A DNA stretch of 64,000 nt from Thermanaeromonas sp. C210. GTDB taxonomy: Bacteria > Bacillota > DSM-521 > Neomoorellales > Neomoorellaceae. The translations under genes and the position numbers were made by a program. The notes under the pieces are model-generated. The model was not told where the DNA came from. It saw nothing but the letters and a program-made list of their open reading frames with translations, and ran no database searches. The stretch is taken from the NCBI RefSeq assembly GCF_013167955.1, contig NZ_BLWF01000002.1, positions 413,185-477,184 of the forward strand, read 5' to 3'. Numbering within the stretch: the stretch's first letter is position 1; each line of letters starts with the position of its first letter. This document shows positions 26,747-34,199 of the stretch, piece by piece.

Positions 26747-27649
26747 TCACACCGCTTTCAACATGCGCTCCAGGGCTCCATAGGCCCGGCTTCGCACCGG
26801 TTCGGGCACCTTAACGACCGGCTTCATTTCCCTCAAGCACTGGGCTATCTTGGCCAGGCTCGTCAGCTTCATATTGGGGCAGATCAACCCCGGGGAGAGG
26901 AGGTAAAACTTCTTACCCGGATTCTCCGCCTCCAGGCGGTGGATTATACCCATTTCCGTGCCGATAAGGAACTCCCGGTCAAGGCTTTCGCGGGCGAATC
27001 GGAGGATGCCCCCGGTGCTCCCCACAAAGTCGGCGGCCTCCACCACCTCGGGCCGGCACTCGGGGTGAACGAGGACCTTGGCCTCGGGATGGGCCGCCTT
27101 GGCTTCCTCGACCTCTTCCGGGGTAACCCGGCAGTGGGTAAGGCAGGAGCCCTCCCACGGGATAATCTCCTTATCGGTAAAGCGGGACACATAGTGGGCC
27201 AGATTCCGATCGGGCACAAATAGGACGCGGCGGTGGGGCAGGGACTGCACCACCTTTAGGGCGTTGCTGGAAGTGCAGCAGATGTCGCTTTCCGCCTTGA
27301 CCTCGGCCGGAGAATTGACGTAGCATACCACCGCGGCATCGGGGTACCGTTCCCGGGCCCGCCGCAAGCCTTCGGCATCGACGGTGTCGGCCAGGGGGCA
27401 GCCGGCAAAGGGATCGGGCAGCAGGATGGTCTTCTCCGGGGCCAGGATGCTCGCGCTCTCGGCCATGAAGCGCACCCCAGCCAGGACGATAACCCGGGCC
27501 GGAGTGGTGGCGGCCATGCGGCTCAAGGCCAGGGAGTCGCCCACAAAATCGGCGATGTCCTGCACCGCGTTCGGCTGGTAGTTGTGGGCGAGGATTACGG
27601 CTCCCCGCTCCCTTTTAAGCTCCTCGATTTCCTTAACCAGTTCCTCCAT
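26747..27649 (-). CDS. nadA: Quinolinate synthase
   Basis: 300 residues. Condenses iminoaspartate with DHAP on a [4Fe-4S] cluster. Seen: ILAHNYQPNAVQDIADFVGDS at the N-terminus, Cys-containing CYVNSPAEVKAESDICCTSSNA, VHPECRPEV and the C-terminal LICPNMKLTS. The frame is open 18 codons further to 27703, but that region holds the -10 box (TATAAT) and operator, so ATG 27649 after AGGGGAGAAGG is the start. First gene of the NiaR-type operon nadABC. Confidence 0.95.
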   Translation of the reverse strand: MEELVKEIEELKRERGAVILAHNYQPNAVQDIADFVGDSLALSRMAATTPARVIVLAGVRFMAESASILAPEKTILLPDPFAGCPLADTVDAEGLRRARERYPDAAVVCYVNSPAEVKAESDICCTSSNALKVVQSLPHRRVLFVPDRNLAHYVSRFTDKEIIPWEGSCLTHCRVTPEEVEEAKAAHPEAKVLVHPECRPEVVEAADFVGSTGGILRFARESLDREFLIGTEMGIIHRLEAENPGKKFYLLSPGLICPNMKLTSLAKIAQCLREMKPVVKVPEPVRSRAYGALERMLKAV

Positions 27650-27672
27650 CCTTCTCCCCTTCCTCCTGGGTA

Positions 27673-27730
27673 AAGACAGCTGTCTTGTCATGTTTAAGCC
27701 CATTATAAGACTGCCACCTCAGCCCGTCAA
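27673..27730 (-). promoter_or_regulatory. nadABC promoter and putative NiaR operator
   Basis: On the minus strand TTGACG (27725-27730) and TATAAT (27702-27707) are 17 bases apart. Just downstream of the expected start point lies the perfect 14-base palindrome AAGACAGCTGTCTT (27673-27686), flanked by a TGAC half-site. The position is suited to repression. The adjacent niaR gene makes NiaR the obvious ligand. Confidence 0.75.
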
Positions 27731-27750
27731 CGGTACCTTGTTTACCTTCT

Positions 27751-28260
27751 TCACCCTAAAAGGATTCCTGCTTCCAGCAACTCCCTCTCCATGGCCTCCA
27801 GGGTGGCCTCGTCGGGGGCCACTACCGTGTGCAGATGCACCCCGCTGCCCGTCAGGGTGTACAAGGGGTTAGCGCCGCTCTTCTTCAGTTTATTTATGAA
27901 TTCATACACTTCCCGGCGGGAAGAGAGCATGAGGTAGCCCCGCAGCTCCCCGTAAAGGGGGTGCTCGACCACCACGTCCATTACCTTACCCCCGTTATCC
28001 ACCATGATGAGGAGTTCCCTTTCCAGACCCTCCAGGTCGTGCCGGCAGGCGAAGGTCCGCCGGCAGCCCTCCTCCCGGAGGGGCAGAACATAGCCCTGGG
28101 GGGTAGCCAGGACCTCGCTTCCCCGGGCCCTCAATATGGCCACATCCTGAACGATTACCTGCCGGCTGACCCCCAGCCAGCGGGCGAGCTGGGCTCCGGT
28201 GACGGGTTGCCCCCGGCCCAAGATGGCCAGGATCTTTTCCCTTCTTTCCGCTGCCTTCAT
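27751..28260 (-). CDS. niaR: NiaR (YrxA) niacin-responsive repressor
   Basis: 169 residues. An N-terminal winged helix-turn-helix (residues ~1-65: ERREKILAILGRGQPVTGAQLARWLGVSRQVIVQDVAILR) is followed by a 3H domain with three conserved His-bearing motifs (RHDLEGLERELLIMVDNGG, VEHPLYGELRGYL and GSGVHLHTVVAP). NiaR binds niacin and represses NAD synthesis and uptake genes in Firmicutes. ATG 28260 follows GGAGGACCGCT. The frame opens further upstream without support. Its stop lies only 21 bases before the nadA promoter -35 box. Confidence 0.93.
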   Translation of the reverse strand: MKAAERREKILAILGRGQPVTGAQLARWLGVSRQVIVQDVAILRARGSEVLATPQGYVLPLREEGCRRTFACRHDLEGLERELLIMVDNGGKVMDVVVEHPLYGELRGYLMLSSRREVYEFINKLKKSGANPLYTLTGSGVHLHTVVAPDEATLEAMERELLEAGILLG

Positions 28261-28760
28261 AGCGGTCCTCCATAGCAATAAATATCGGCGGTGCGGCCGG
28301 CATAAGTGTAACAAACTCCGGCCTTCTTTTCCAGGCCTTTCACCGCTGGGGTATATACCCCCCTTCGATGACCTGCCCCTTGGGCTTGAGCTCCTTCAAG
28401 CTTTCCCGGGCCAAACTATTACTCGGCCTCAAAAGCTTACGGAGGGGTTCCCGCTCCAGTGGGCGTCCTCGACGCCGGAGCCAGTATCGGGCCTTCCGTC
28501 CTCCCACGCCTCTGCTTTCTCCTCCTCAAGTTTGGCTGTCCCTCCGGTTTAGCAGTCCCGCCGCCAAGCCCAAAGGGGGCCTTGTCGGCAAGGCCTTGTC
28601 GGCAAGGGCGGGAGATAATGGGTTTGTGTCGGGGAAACATATTCCTTCCAGTTACCGGCAACCGGAGGGGATGCTCCTATAACGTCGGCAGGCCCCGCGC
28701 ATAACGCGGGGCTTGCCGACGTTCCTCGGGCCGGTCGACCGGGCCGGCCCTGGGCCGCTA
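28261..28760. other. Non-coding region with palindromes and a tandem repeat
   Basis: 500 bases with no supportable gene. It holds: a perfect palindrome GGGGTATATACCCC (28348-28361), a possible operator ~90 bases before niaR; a perfect tandem 14-mer CCTTGTCGGCAAGG (28580-28607); and a strong hairpin (28681-28723) whose outer arms are AACGTCGGCA/TGCCGACGTT and inner arms CCCCGCG/CGCGGGG. The hairpin is 38 bases past the end of the stalk-domain gene and could end its mRNA, though it lacks a U-tract. Confidence 0.55.
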
Positions 28761-29708
28761 TTAGTTTACGACCACCAGATGGCTTTTGCCGTAATACTCC
28801 ACCCTGGCCTTTAGCTGCTCGCTCACAAACCGCAGGGGTACCAGCATCCGCCCTTCCCGCACCACGGCGGGAGCATCCAGGGAAACGGCGGCACCGTTAA
28901 CTCTGGCCTGCCGGCTGCCTATTTCTAGCCTTATGGTGAGGCCGTGGCTTTCAAGGGTTACCACCCCGTTCTCGTAGGAAATGCGGGCCCCCAGGGCTTC
29001 GCCCAGCCGGCGCAGGGGGACCAGGACGCGTCCCCCTTCCACGCGGGGTTCCACCTCAAAAACCATCGGTTTGCCGCGGAAGAATACCTTGACCTTCAGG
29101 TCGCCCAGGAGGGCGCAAGCTTCGTCCAGCTCCTGGTAGGCCTCATCATCGTCGGGAATTTGGGCCAAAACGGCCAGCAGGACGGTCCTGGCCTTATCGG
29201 CCCGGCCTGCTTTAAGGTAGAGCTCTACCAGCTGCTTCTTGGCCTTTGCCCGTCCGAGGTCGTCCAGGCTGTCGTCCTCTTCCAGGGCCTCCTCCAGCCC
29301 TTGGGTAATCTCGGCCAGTTCTTCGCGGTCCTGCCATTGGGCCAGGAGCTCTTTGGCCTCATAGACCGCCTCGGCTACACTCCTGCCCTCCAGCTTGGCC
29401 TGCAGGGCCGCCCTGGCCACCGGATTTCTTACATGCTGCAGGGCATTCTCGATTCCCCGGTAGACATGTCCGGCCACGCTGCGGGGATGCTCCTTAACTT
29501 GCCCTGTCTTCTTTCCTCCCCGGCCCTCCCGTTCCTGTTCCTGCTCCTGCTGGAGTTCCCGCTCTTGCTCCCTTTCCTCGTCCTGCTCCTGGACCTGCAC
29601 CTGATATGTAGCTTTGGGACGGGACGTCTGGGCCCAGGCCGGCAGGACCGCCCACAGGCAAAACAGCAGACCCAGCATCACTGCCGCGTAGGCCTTTCCT
29701 TTACCCAT
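28761..29708 (-). CDS. Secreted copper-amine-oxidase N-domain (stalk) protein
   Basis: 315 residues. A signal peptide (AAVMLGLLFCLWAVLPAWAQ, cleavage after residue ~26) is followed by a strongly charged Q/E/R-rich stretch (residues ~38-65, repeated EQ and ER). A helical segment with TPR-like character comes next (~75-205), then two copies of the stalk-domain beta unit at the C-terminus: VLVPLRRLGEALGARISYENG and MLVPLRFVSEQLKARVEYYG. This domain is common in surface proteins of thermophilic Firmicutes; no enzymatic function is expected. Stands alone with long GC-rich flanks. Confidence 0.85.
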   Translation of the reverse strand: MGKGKAYAAVMLGLLFCLWAVLPAWAQTSRPKATYQVQVQEQDEEREQERELQQEQEQEREGRGGKKTGQVKEHPRSVAGHVYRGIENALQHVRNPVARAALQAKLEGRSVAEAVYEAKELLAQWQDREELAEITQGLEEALEEDDSLDDLGRAKAKKQLVELYLKAGRADKARTVLLAVLAQIPDDDEAYQELDEACALLGDLKVKVFFRGKPMVFEVEPRVEGGRVLVPLRRLGEALGARISYENGVVTLESHGLTIRLEIGSRQARVNGAAVSLDAPAVVREGRMLVPLRFVSEQLKARVEYYGKSHLVVVN

Positions 29709-30142
29709 AGAACAACCCCCCGATACTTTGGTAGTGTCGGTGCTTCCGGACTATCGCCCCCGGGGCGCGGCTTCGGACCCCGCCCGGTCCCTGCGGGCGG
29801 CATATCCGGCCGCCGCAAAGGCTTATCCCTTCGCGGCCCGCCGCCTATCCTTCGCCCGGGTGTCGTTGCCGCCCCGGATGGAACCCCCCGCACGGAGCCC
29901 CCTGGGCGCCGCCGGGCCGGCCCAGAAGCCAGGGGGCTTGCCCGCGGTTTTTGCCGGGCCGGCCCGGGAGAGGCAGCCCCTCCGGAAGTACACGGGTTCG
30001 GACCCGGTTTCACCGACCGGCTCGGGACCGGTGCCTAAAGGGGCCCTAAGCCGGTCCCCTGGGAATTTCCCCTTGTTGCGGAAGCACCTTCCAGGCGTCT
30101 ACTAATATATTCGGGGCCGGGCCGCACCTTTGGGGGGTAGGT
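29709..30142. other. GC-rich intergenic region with many short inverted repeats
   Basis: 434 bases between the stalk-domain gene and mtnA. Very GC-rich, with repeated GGGCCGGCCC and GGACCGG type self-complementary words. The longest reading frames show proline/arginine-biased translations with no Shine-Dalgarno site. No promoter, RNA or gene recognised. Confidence 0.35.
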
Positions 30143-31201
30143 TTACCCTCTCCCTTCGCCCCTCAGCACCCGGGGGATGTTCTCGGTATAGGGCGGCCTG
30201 ATTACGCCCTTCTCCGTAATTATAGCCGTAACGTAGGTGTGAGGGGTTACGTCAAAGGCCGGGTTAAAGACGTGGATCCCCTCGGGAGCCGTCCTTCTTC
30301 CTCCCCAGCACCTGACTTCTTCGGGATCCCGCTCTTCGATGGGTATCTCACCACCATGGGACAGGCTCAAATCAAAGGTGGAACTGGGGGCCGCCACATA
30401 GAAGGGCAGGCCGTGCTCGCGGGCCAGGATGGCCACGCCGTAGGTACCGATCTTGTTGGCCACATCGCCGTTGGCCGCAATGCGGTCGGCCCCTACGATT
30501 ACCGCCTGGACCCAGCCCTTCTGCATAACTACCGCCGCCATGTTATCGGTAATAAGGGTAACCGGGATGCCCGCCTCCTTTAGCTCCCAGGCCGTAAGCC
30601 GCGCCCCCTGGAGCAGGGGCCTGGTTTCATCCACAAAAACCCGCAGGACCTTGTCTTCCCCGGCCAAGTAGTAAACCGGGGCCAGGGCCGTGCCGTACCT
30701 GGCCGTCGCCAGGGTACCGGCATTACAGTGGGTTAGGACCGCTTCGGCCCGGCGCAAAAGCTCGGCACCGTTCCGCCCTATGGCCCGGCACATGGCCTCG
30801 TCCTCTTCCTGAATGGCCAGGGCCTCCTTTAAAACCACTTCCTTCAGCTCGTCAACCTCCTGGTATTCGGAGGCCGCCACCCTCTCCTGGATCCTCGCCA
30901 GGGCCCAGAAAAGGTTTACGGCCGTAGGCCGGGAAGTGGCCAAGTAATCGGCAGCCGCCTTAAGCTCAGCCAAGAAACTCCCTTTATCCCGGGCCCGGGA
31001 ATCCTTTACCCCCAGATAAAGGCCGAAGGCAGCGGCAATCCCGATGGCCGGAGCACCCCTAACCTTAAGCTGTTTAATGGCCTCCCACATTTCGCGGATG
31101 TTCTGGGGCCGGATAACCACCAGCTCTTCCGGCAGCTTCGTCTGGTCGATGATTTCTACTCCGCCGTCCCTCCACACAATAGGCGCTACAGGCCGGTACA
31201 T
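30143..31201 (-). CDS. mtnA: S-methyl-5-thioribose-1-phosphate isomerase
   Basis: 352 residues, methionine-salvage isomerase of the eIF2B-like fold. Catalytic Cys in VLTHCNAGTLATA and catalytic Asp in VIVGADRIAANGDVANKIGT are present; RPTAVNLFWAL and FNPAFDVTPHTYVTAIITEKG are typical. ATG 31201 follows GGAGGAGGTTCGTC. Lies 16 bases behind an EamA transporter, possibly co-transcribed. No other salvage gene (mtnK, mtnB) is adjacent. Archaeal relatives can use ribose-1,5-bisphosphate instead, but the segment lengths here match MtnA. Confidence 0.93.
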   Translation of the reverse strand: MYRPVAPIVWRDGGVEIIDQTKLPEELVVIRPQNIREMWEAIKQLKVRGAPAIGIAAAFGLYLGVKDSRARDKGSFLAELKAAADYLATSRPTAVNLFWALARIQERVAASEYQEVDELKEVVLKEALAIQEEDEAMCRAIGRNGAELLRRAEAVLTHCNAGTLATARYGTALAPVYYLAGEDKVLRVFVDETRPLLQGARLTAWELKEAGIPVTLITDNMAAVVMQKGWVQAVIVGADRIAANGDVANKIGTYGVAILAREHGLPFYVAAPSSTFDLSLSHGGEIPIEERDPEEVRCWGGRRTAPEGIHVFNPAFDVTPHTYVTAIITEKGVIRPPYTENIPRVLRGEGRG

Positions 31202-31217
31202 GACGAACCTCCTCCCC

Positions 31218-32204
31218 TTACTTTGGTAACCGCTTTTCCCCGAAAATCCCGTCCGGTCTCCCCTGGCCGCCAGCTTCCCCGGCCCCCTCCCTCCGGGACT
31301 CCATACCCTGGGCCTTGTATTCGGCCACCTGTTGCCGGGCCACTCCGGCGAGGATCAGGGCTCCCCCCAGTAACTGGCTGGGATAAAGCCTCTCGTTTAA
31401 GAGCAGGTAGCCCAGCACGGCGGTGACTACCGGCTCCAGGGTTAAAATGATGGCCGCCCGGGAGGCTCCGATATATACCAGCCCCCGGCACAGGGTTTCC
31501 GAGGCGACCACCGTGCATACCAGGGCCAGGACCAGCACGGCCCCCACCACCTCAGCGTTCAGGGGCACCCGGAATTGGTTGCTCAACAGGGCAACCGGCA
31601 GAAAGAGAACAGCCAGGACTAAAGTGAGGTAGGCATTAAACACCCTGGTCTCTACCCGTCTTAACAGCTCGGTCTGGCCCACCATAAAGATGCTGTTGGC
31701 CACGGCCGCCAGGCAGGCGGCTACGGCCCCGCCCATATGCAGCCGGCCCGCCGGGAGGCCCAGGGTGATGACCAGCCCCGCCGACGCGAGGACCAGAGCT
31801 TCCATTTTTGCCCGGGTGAGGGGTTCCCGTAAGAAGACGGCCGCCAACAGGGTGACCAGCACCGGGTAGATATAAAACAAAAGGATGGCCAGGGATGCGG
31901 GTATATGCTGAAAGGCATAAAAAAGCAGCACCACCGTCATGCCGTGCCCGCCCACGGCCAGGGCCGCCAGCCGTCCCAGGGTTCCCAGGCCAATTTTCCA
32001 CCGGCCCCCGAACCAGGCCAGGCTGGCCCAAAAGATCAGGGCCGCCAACGGGAACCGCAGGGCCAAGACCGCCAGGGAACTGGCCCCGCCGGCAAAGGCA
32101 AACTTGGCGGCAATACCTTCCATTCCCAGGGAAGCCGCCGCGATGGTAACCAAAAACAAGCCCCAGAACTCTCCGGCGCCTCTTCTCCCTCTTTCCAACC
32201 CCAC
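31218..32204 (-). CDS. EamA/DMT family transporter
   Basis: 328 residues with ten membrane segments in two EamA repeats. The first ends with PASLAILLFYIYPVLVTLLAAVFLREPLTRAKM and the second with GASRAAIILTLEPVVTAVLGYLLLNERLYPSQLLGGALILAGV, the classical helix 4-5 signature of drug/metabolite exporters. GTG 32204 is preceded by AGGAGGATGA. Substrate unknown. Hydrophilic C-terminal tail of ~35 residues. Confidence 0.88.
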   Translation of the reverse strand: MGLERGRRGAGEFWGLFLVTIAAASLGMEGIAAKFAFAGGASSLAVLALRFPLAALIFWASLAWFGGRWKIGLGTLGRLAALAVGGHGMTVVLLFYAFQHIPASLAILLFYIYPVLVTLLAAVFLREPLTRAKMEALVLASAGLVITLGLPAGRLHMGGAVAACLAAVANSIFMVGQTELLRRVETRVFNAYLTLVLAVLFLPVALLSNQFRVPLNAEVVGAVLVLALVCTVVASETLCRGLVYIGASRAAIILTLEPVVTAVLGYLLLNERLYPSQLLGGALILAGVARQQVAEYKAQGMESRREGAGEAGGQGRPDGIFGEKRLPK

Positions 32205-32274
32205 TCATCCTCCTGCTTACCCGGCCGCCGGTGCCGAGGACGGCCCCCGGCCCCCTGCGGCCGGCGGAGCGCCC

Positions 32275-34068
32275 CTACCCGGGGATCTCCAGCACCGTCA
32301 AGTACTCCCCGGAAAGAACATCCACAATTTTAACGGCTATCCTTTGCCCCGGCCTTACGGGACCCACCCGGTAAACCCCTTGGGCAGTTTCCCGGCCCTG
32401 GGGCACATCCAGGAGGGAGGGCCGCAGCACCCGGCCGTCGTAATCGGGATCGATGAGCACCGCCTCCACCGTCCGGCGCCAGTCCACCGGCCCCGCCGAC
32501 CCCTCTCCACCCCGGAGCTCCCGCCACAGATGGGGTAGGTGGAAGCGGCGGATTTCGACGACCGCATGGTCTCCCTCCCGGCGGAGGGTAACCTCGGCTT
32601 CCGCGGCTTTTGGGAGCGTCCCGCGGGGATGGGCCCCGCCGGCCGCGGTGGTTTCCCAGCCCTCCACGGCGGTGTCTGGCGCGGCCGGGGCAGCTCCTAC
32701 GTCTTCCCTGGCGCTTATCCCGTTTAAGTCTATCACTTTAACCCGTTTCCCGTCCAGGCCGTCGTCGCATAAGGAGCCCACCACCTCTTTAGCCTCCCCG
32801 GCGTTCCCGACTTCTGGGGAAGGCCGGACCCGGAAGACGGCGAAGGACGGGTAGGCTTTGGCCCGGGGCTCGTCCTGCCCCGGGCCGCTTAACAGGGATA
32901 GGAGCCTCTTGACCGTAGTGTGGACGGCCCCCAGGTTTACATCGCTCCCTATCCACCGCCGTCCCAGCTTCTGGGCCACAAAGAGGGTAGTGCCCGAGCC
33001 GCAGAAGAAATCGGCCACCAGGTCCCCCGGTTCGGTGGCCGCACGGAGGATGCGCTCCAGGAGCCCCTCGCTCTTCTCCGTGGGATAGCCCGTACGGCGG
33101 CCGTAGGCGGGTATGTCCAGCCAATTGGTGTCGCAGGGAACCTCGTCCTTAGGCTCCACCCAGTACTCCGGCCTGCCCGTCCGGGGGTTGGGCCGCAGGA
33201 ACTCCAGCCGGCGGCCCGTCCTTTCCCAGTATTCTTCCAGAGTCATCTTGTCGGCCCAGTATCTTAGATACTCCTCATAGTTGGCCGCCGCCCGGTAGGC
33301 CCGCGCTTTGTTCCACTTCCACTGGCCGCGGGTGGGAACGTGGCCGAAAAGCTCGTAACGCATGGTGGGCCGGTCCTGGTCGTTGAAAAAGCCCGTCCAC
33401 CTGCCCCGGCGCTGGCGGTGGGTGCTTTCCTTGACCGGCGCCCGGTAGCGGGCGGCAGGCGTCTTGGAATACCATAAAAGGCTGTCCGTGGCCACGTTAA
33501 GCATGGCCACCTCGTCAAACTGGTTCTGGAGGTTCTTGGTGGCCCGCCGGACCACGATTTCGTTCCGGAAGTTTTCGGGCCCGAAGATCTCATCCAAAAG
33601 GACCTTAACATAATGGCTCCGCCGGTAGTCCAGGTGGACATAAAGGGAACCCTCCGGCGCCAGGAGCTCTCGCATGAGCTGCAGCCTCTCGTAGATAAAC
33701 TGCAGGTAGCCCTCGTCGGCCCAGACGTCACTGTACTGCTTCTGTTCCACCACCGGGGGCGTCAGCCCGGAGGCCTGTCCTTTAAGCTTTACCTTCTTGG
33801 AGTATTCGGCTCCTGAAGCAAAGGGGGGGTCTATGTAAATGAGTTTTATCTGCTCCCGGAACTCCTCCAGGAGGCGGCCCATAACCTGCAAGTTGTCGCC
33901 CCAGTAGAGGCGGTTGACCCACCCGTCCCGGCCGGGCTCCCCGTACTGCTCTTTAAGCTCGATAACGCCGCACCGCGCCTTTCCCAGGGGACGCTTGCCC
34001 CGCCAGGTGAGCACGGGCCGGCCCGGTAGGGGCTCCTGCCCGGCCGACGGCGTGCCCTTTTCCTCCAC
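32275..34068 (-). CDS. Type III Mod-like DNA methyltransferase (orphan)
   Basis: 597 residues. Motif IV YIDPPFASG (DPPF at residues ~80-83) precedes motif I DFFCGSGTT (~353-361), the order of beta-class N6-adenine/N4-cytosine methylases as in type III Mod. The segment between them (~180-330) should contain the target-recognition domain. A ~230-residue C-terminal extension after the SAM motif is unlike the compact Mod proteins. GTG 34068 is chosen because AAGGAGGT lies upstream; the frame extends 26 codons further. No Res helicase or nuclease gene is nearby, so it looks like an orphan or lone methylase. Confidence 0.85.
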   Translation of the reverse strand: MEEKGTPSAGQEPLPGRPVLTWRGKRPLGKARCGVIELKEQYGEPGRDGWVNRLYWGDNLQVMGRLLEEFREQIKLIYIDPPFASGAEYSKKVKLKGQASGLTPPVVEQKQYSDVWADEGYLQFIYERLQLMRELLAPEGSLYVHLDYRRSHYVKVLLDEIFGPENFRNEIVVRRATKNLQNQFDEVAMLNVATDSLLWYSKTPAARYRAPVKESTHRQRRGRWTGFFNDQDRPTMRYELFGHVPTRGQWKWNKARAYRAAANYEEYLRYWADKMTLEEYWERTGRRLEFLRPNPRTGRPEYWVEPKDEVPCDTNWLDIPAYGRRTGYPTEKSEGLLERILRAATEPGDLVADFFCGSGTTLFVAQKLGRRWIGSDVNLGAVHTTVKRLLSLLSGPGQDEPRAKAYPSFAVFRVRPSPEVGNAGEAKEVVGSLCDDGLDGKRVKVIDLNGISAREDVGAAPAAPDTAVEGWETTAAGGAHPRGTLPKAAEAEVTLRREGDHAVVEIRRFHLPHLWRELRGGEGSAGPVDWRRTVEAVLIDPDYDGRVLRPSLLDVPQGRETAQGVYRVGPVRPGQRIAVKIVDVLSGEYLTVLEIPG

Positions 34069-34199
34069 CCCGCTTACCTCCTTCTCCTCCACCCTTCTGC
34101 GGCTCACCCCTCTCCCCGCGGCCCGCCCCGAAAGGAACGGGGCCAAAGGATAATATTCGCCGGGACAGCGGCCGTACCCTGCCGGTCCACGGCCGCCCC

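Noticed and set aside
28944-30038. 364-codon plus-strand frame
   Set aside because: Mostly antisense of the stalk-domain gene and GC-rich spacer; no RBS and no domain.
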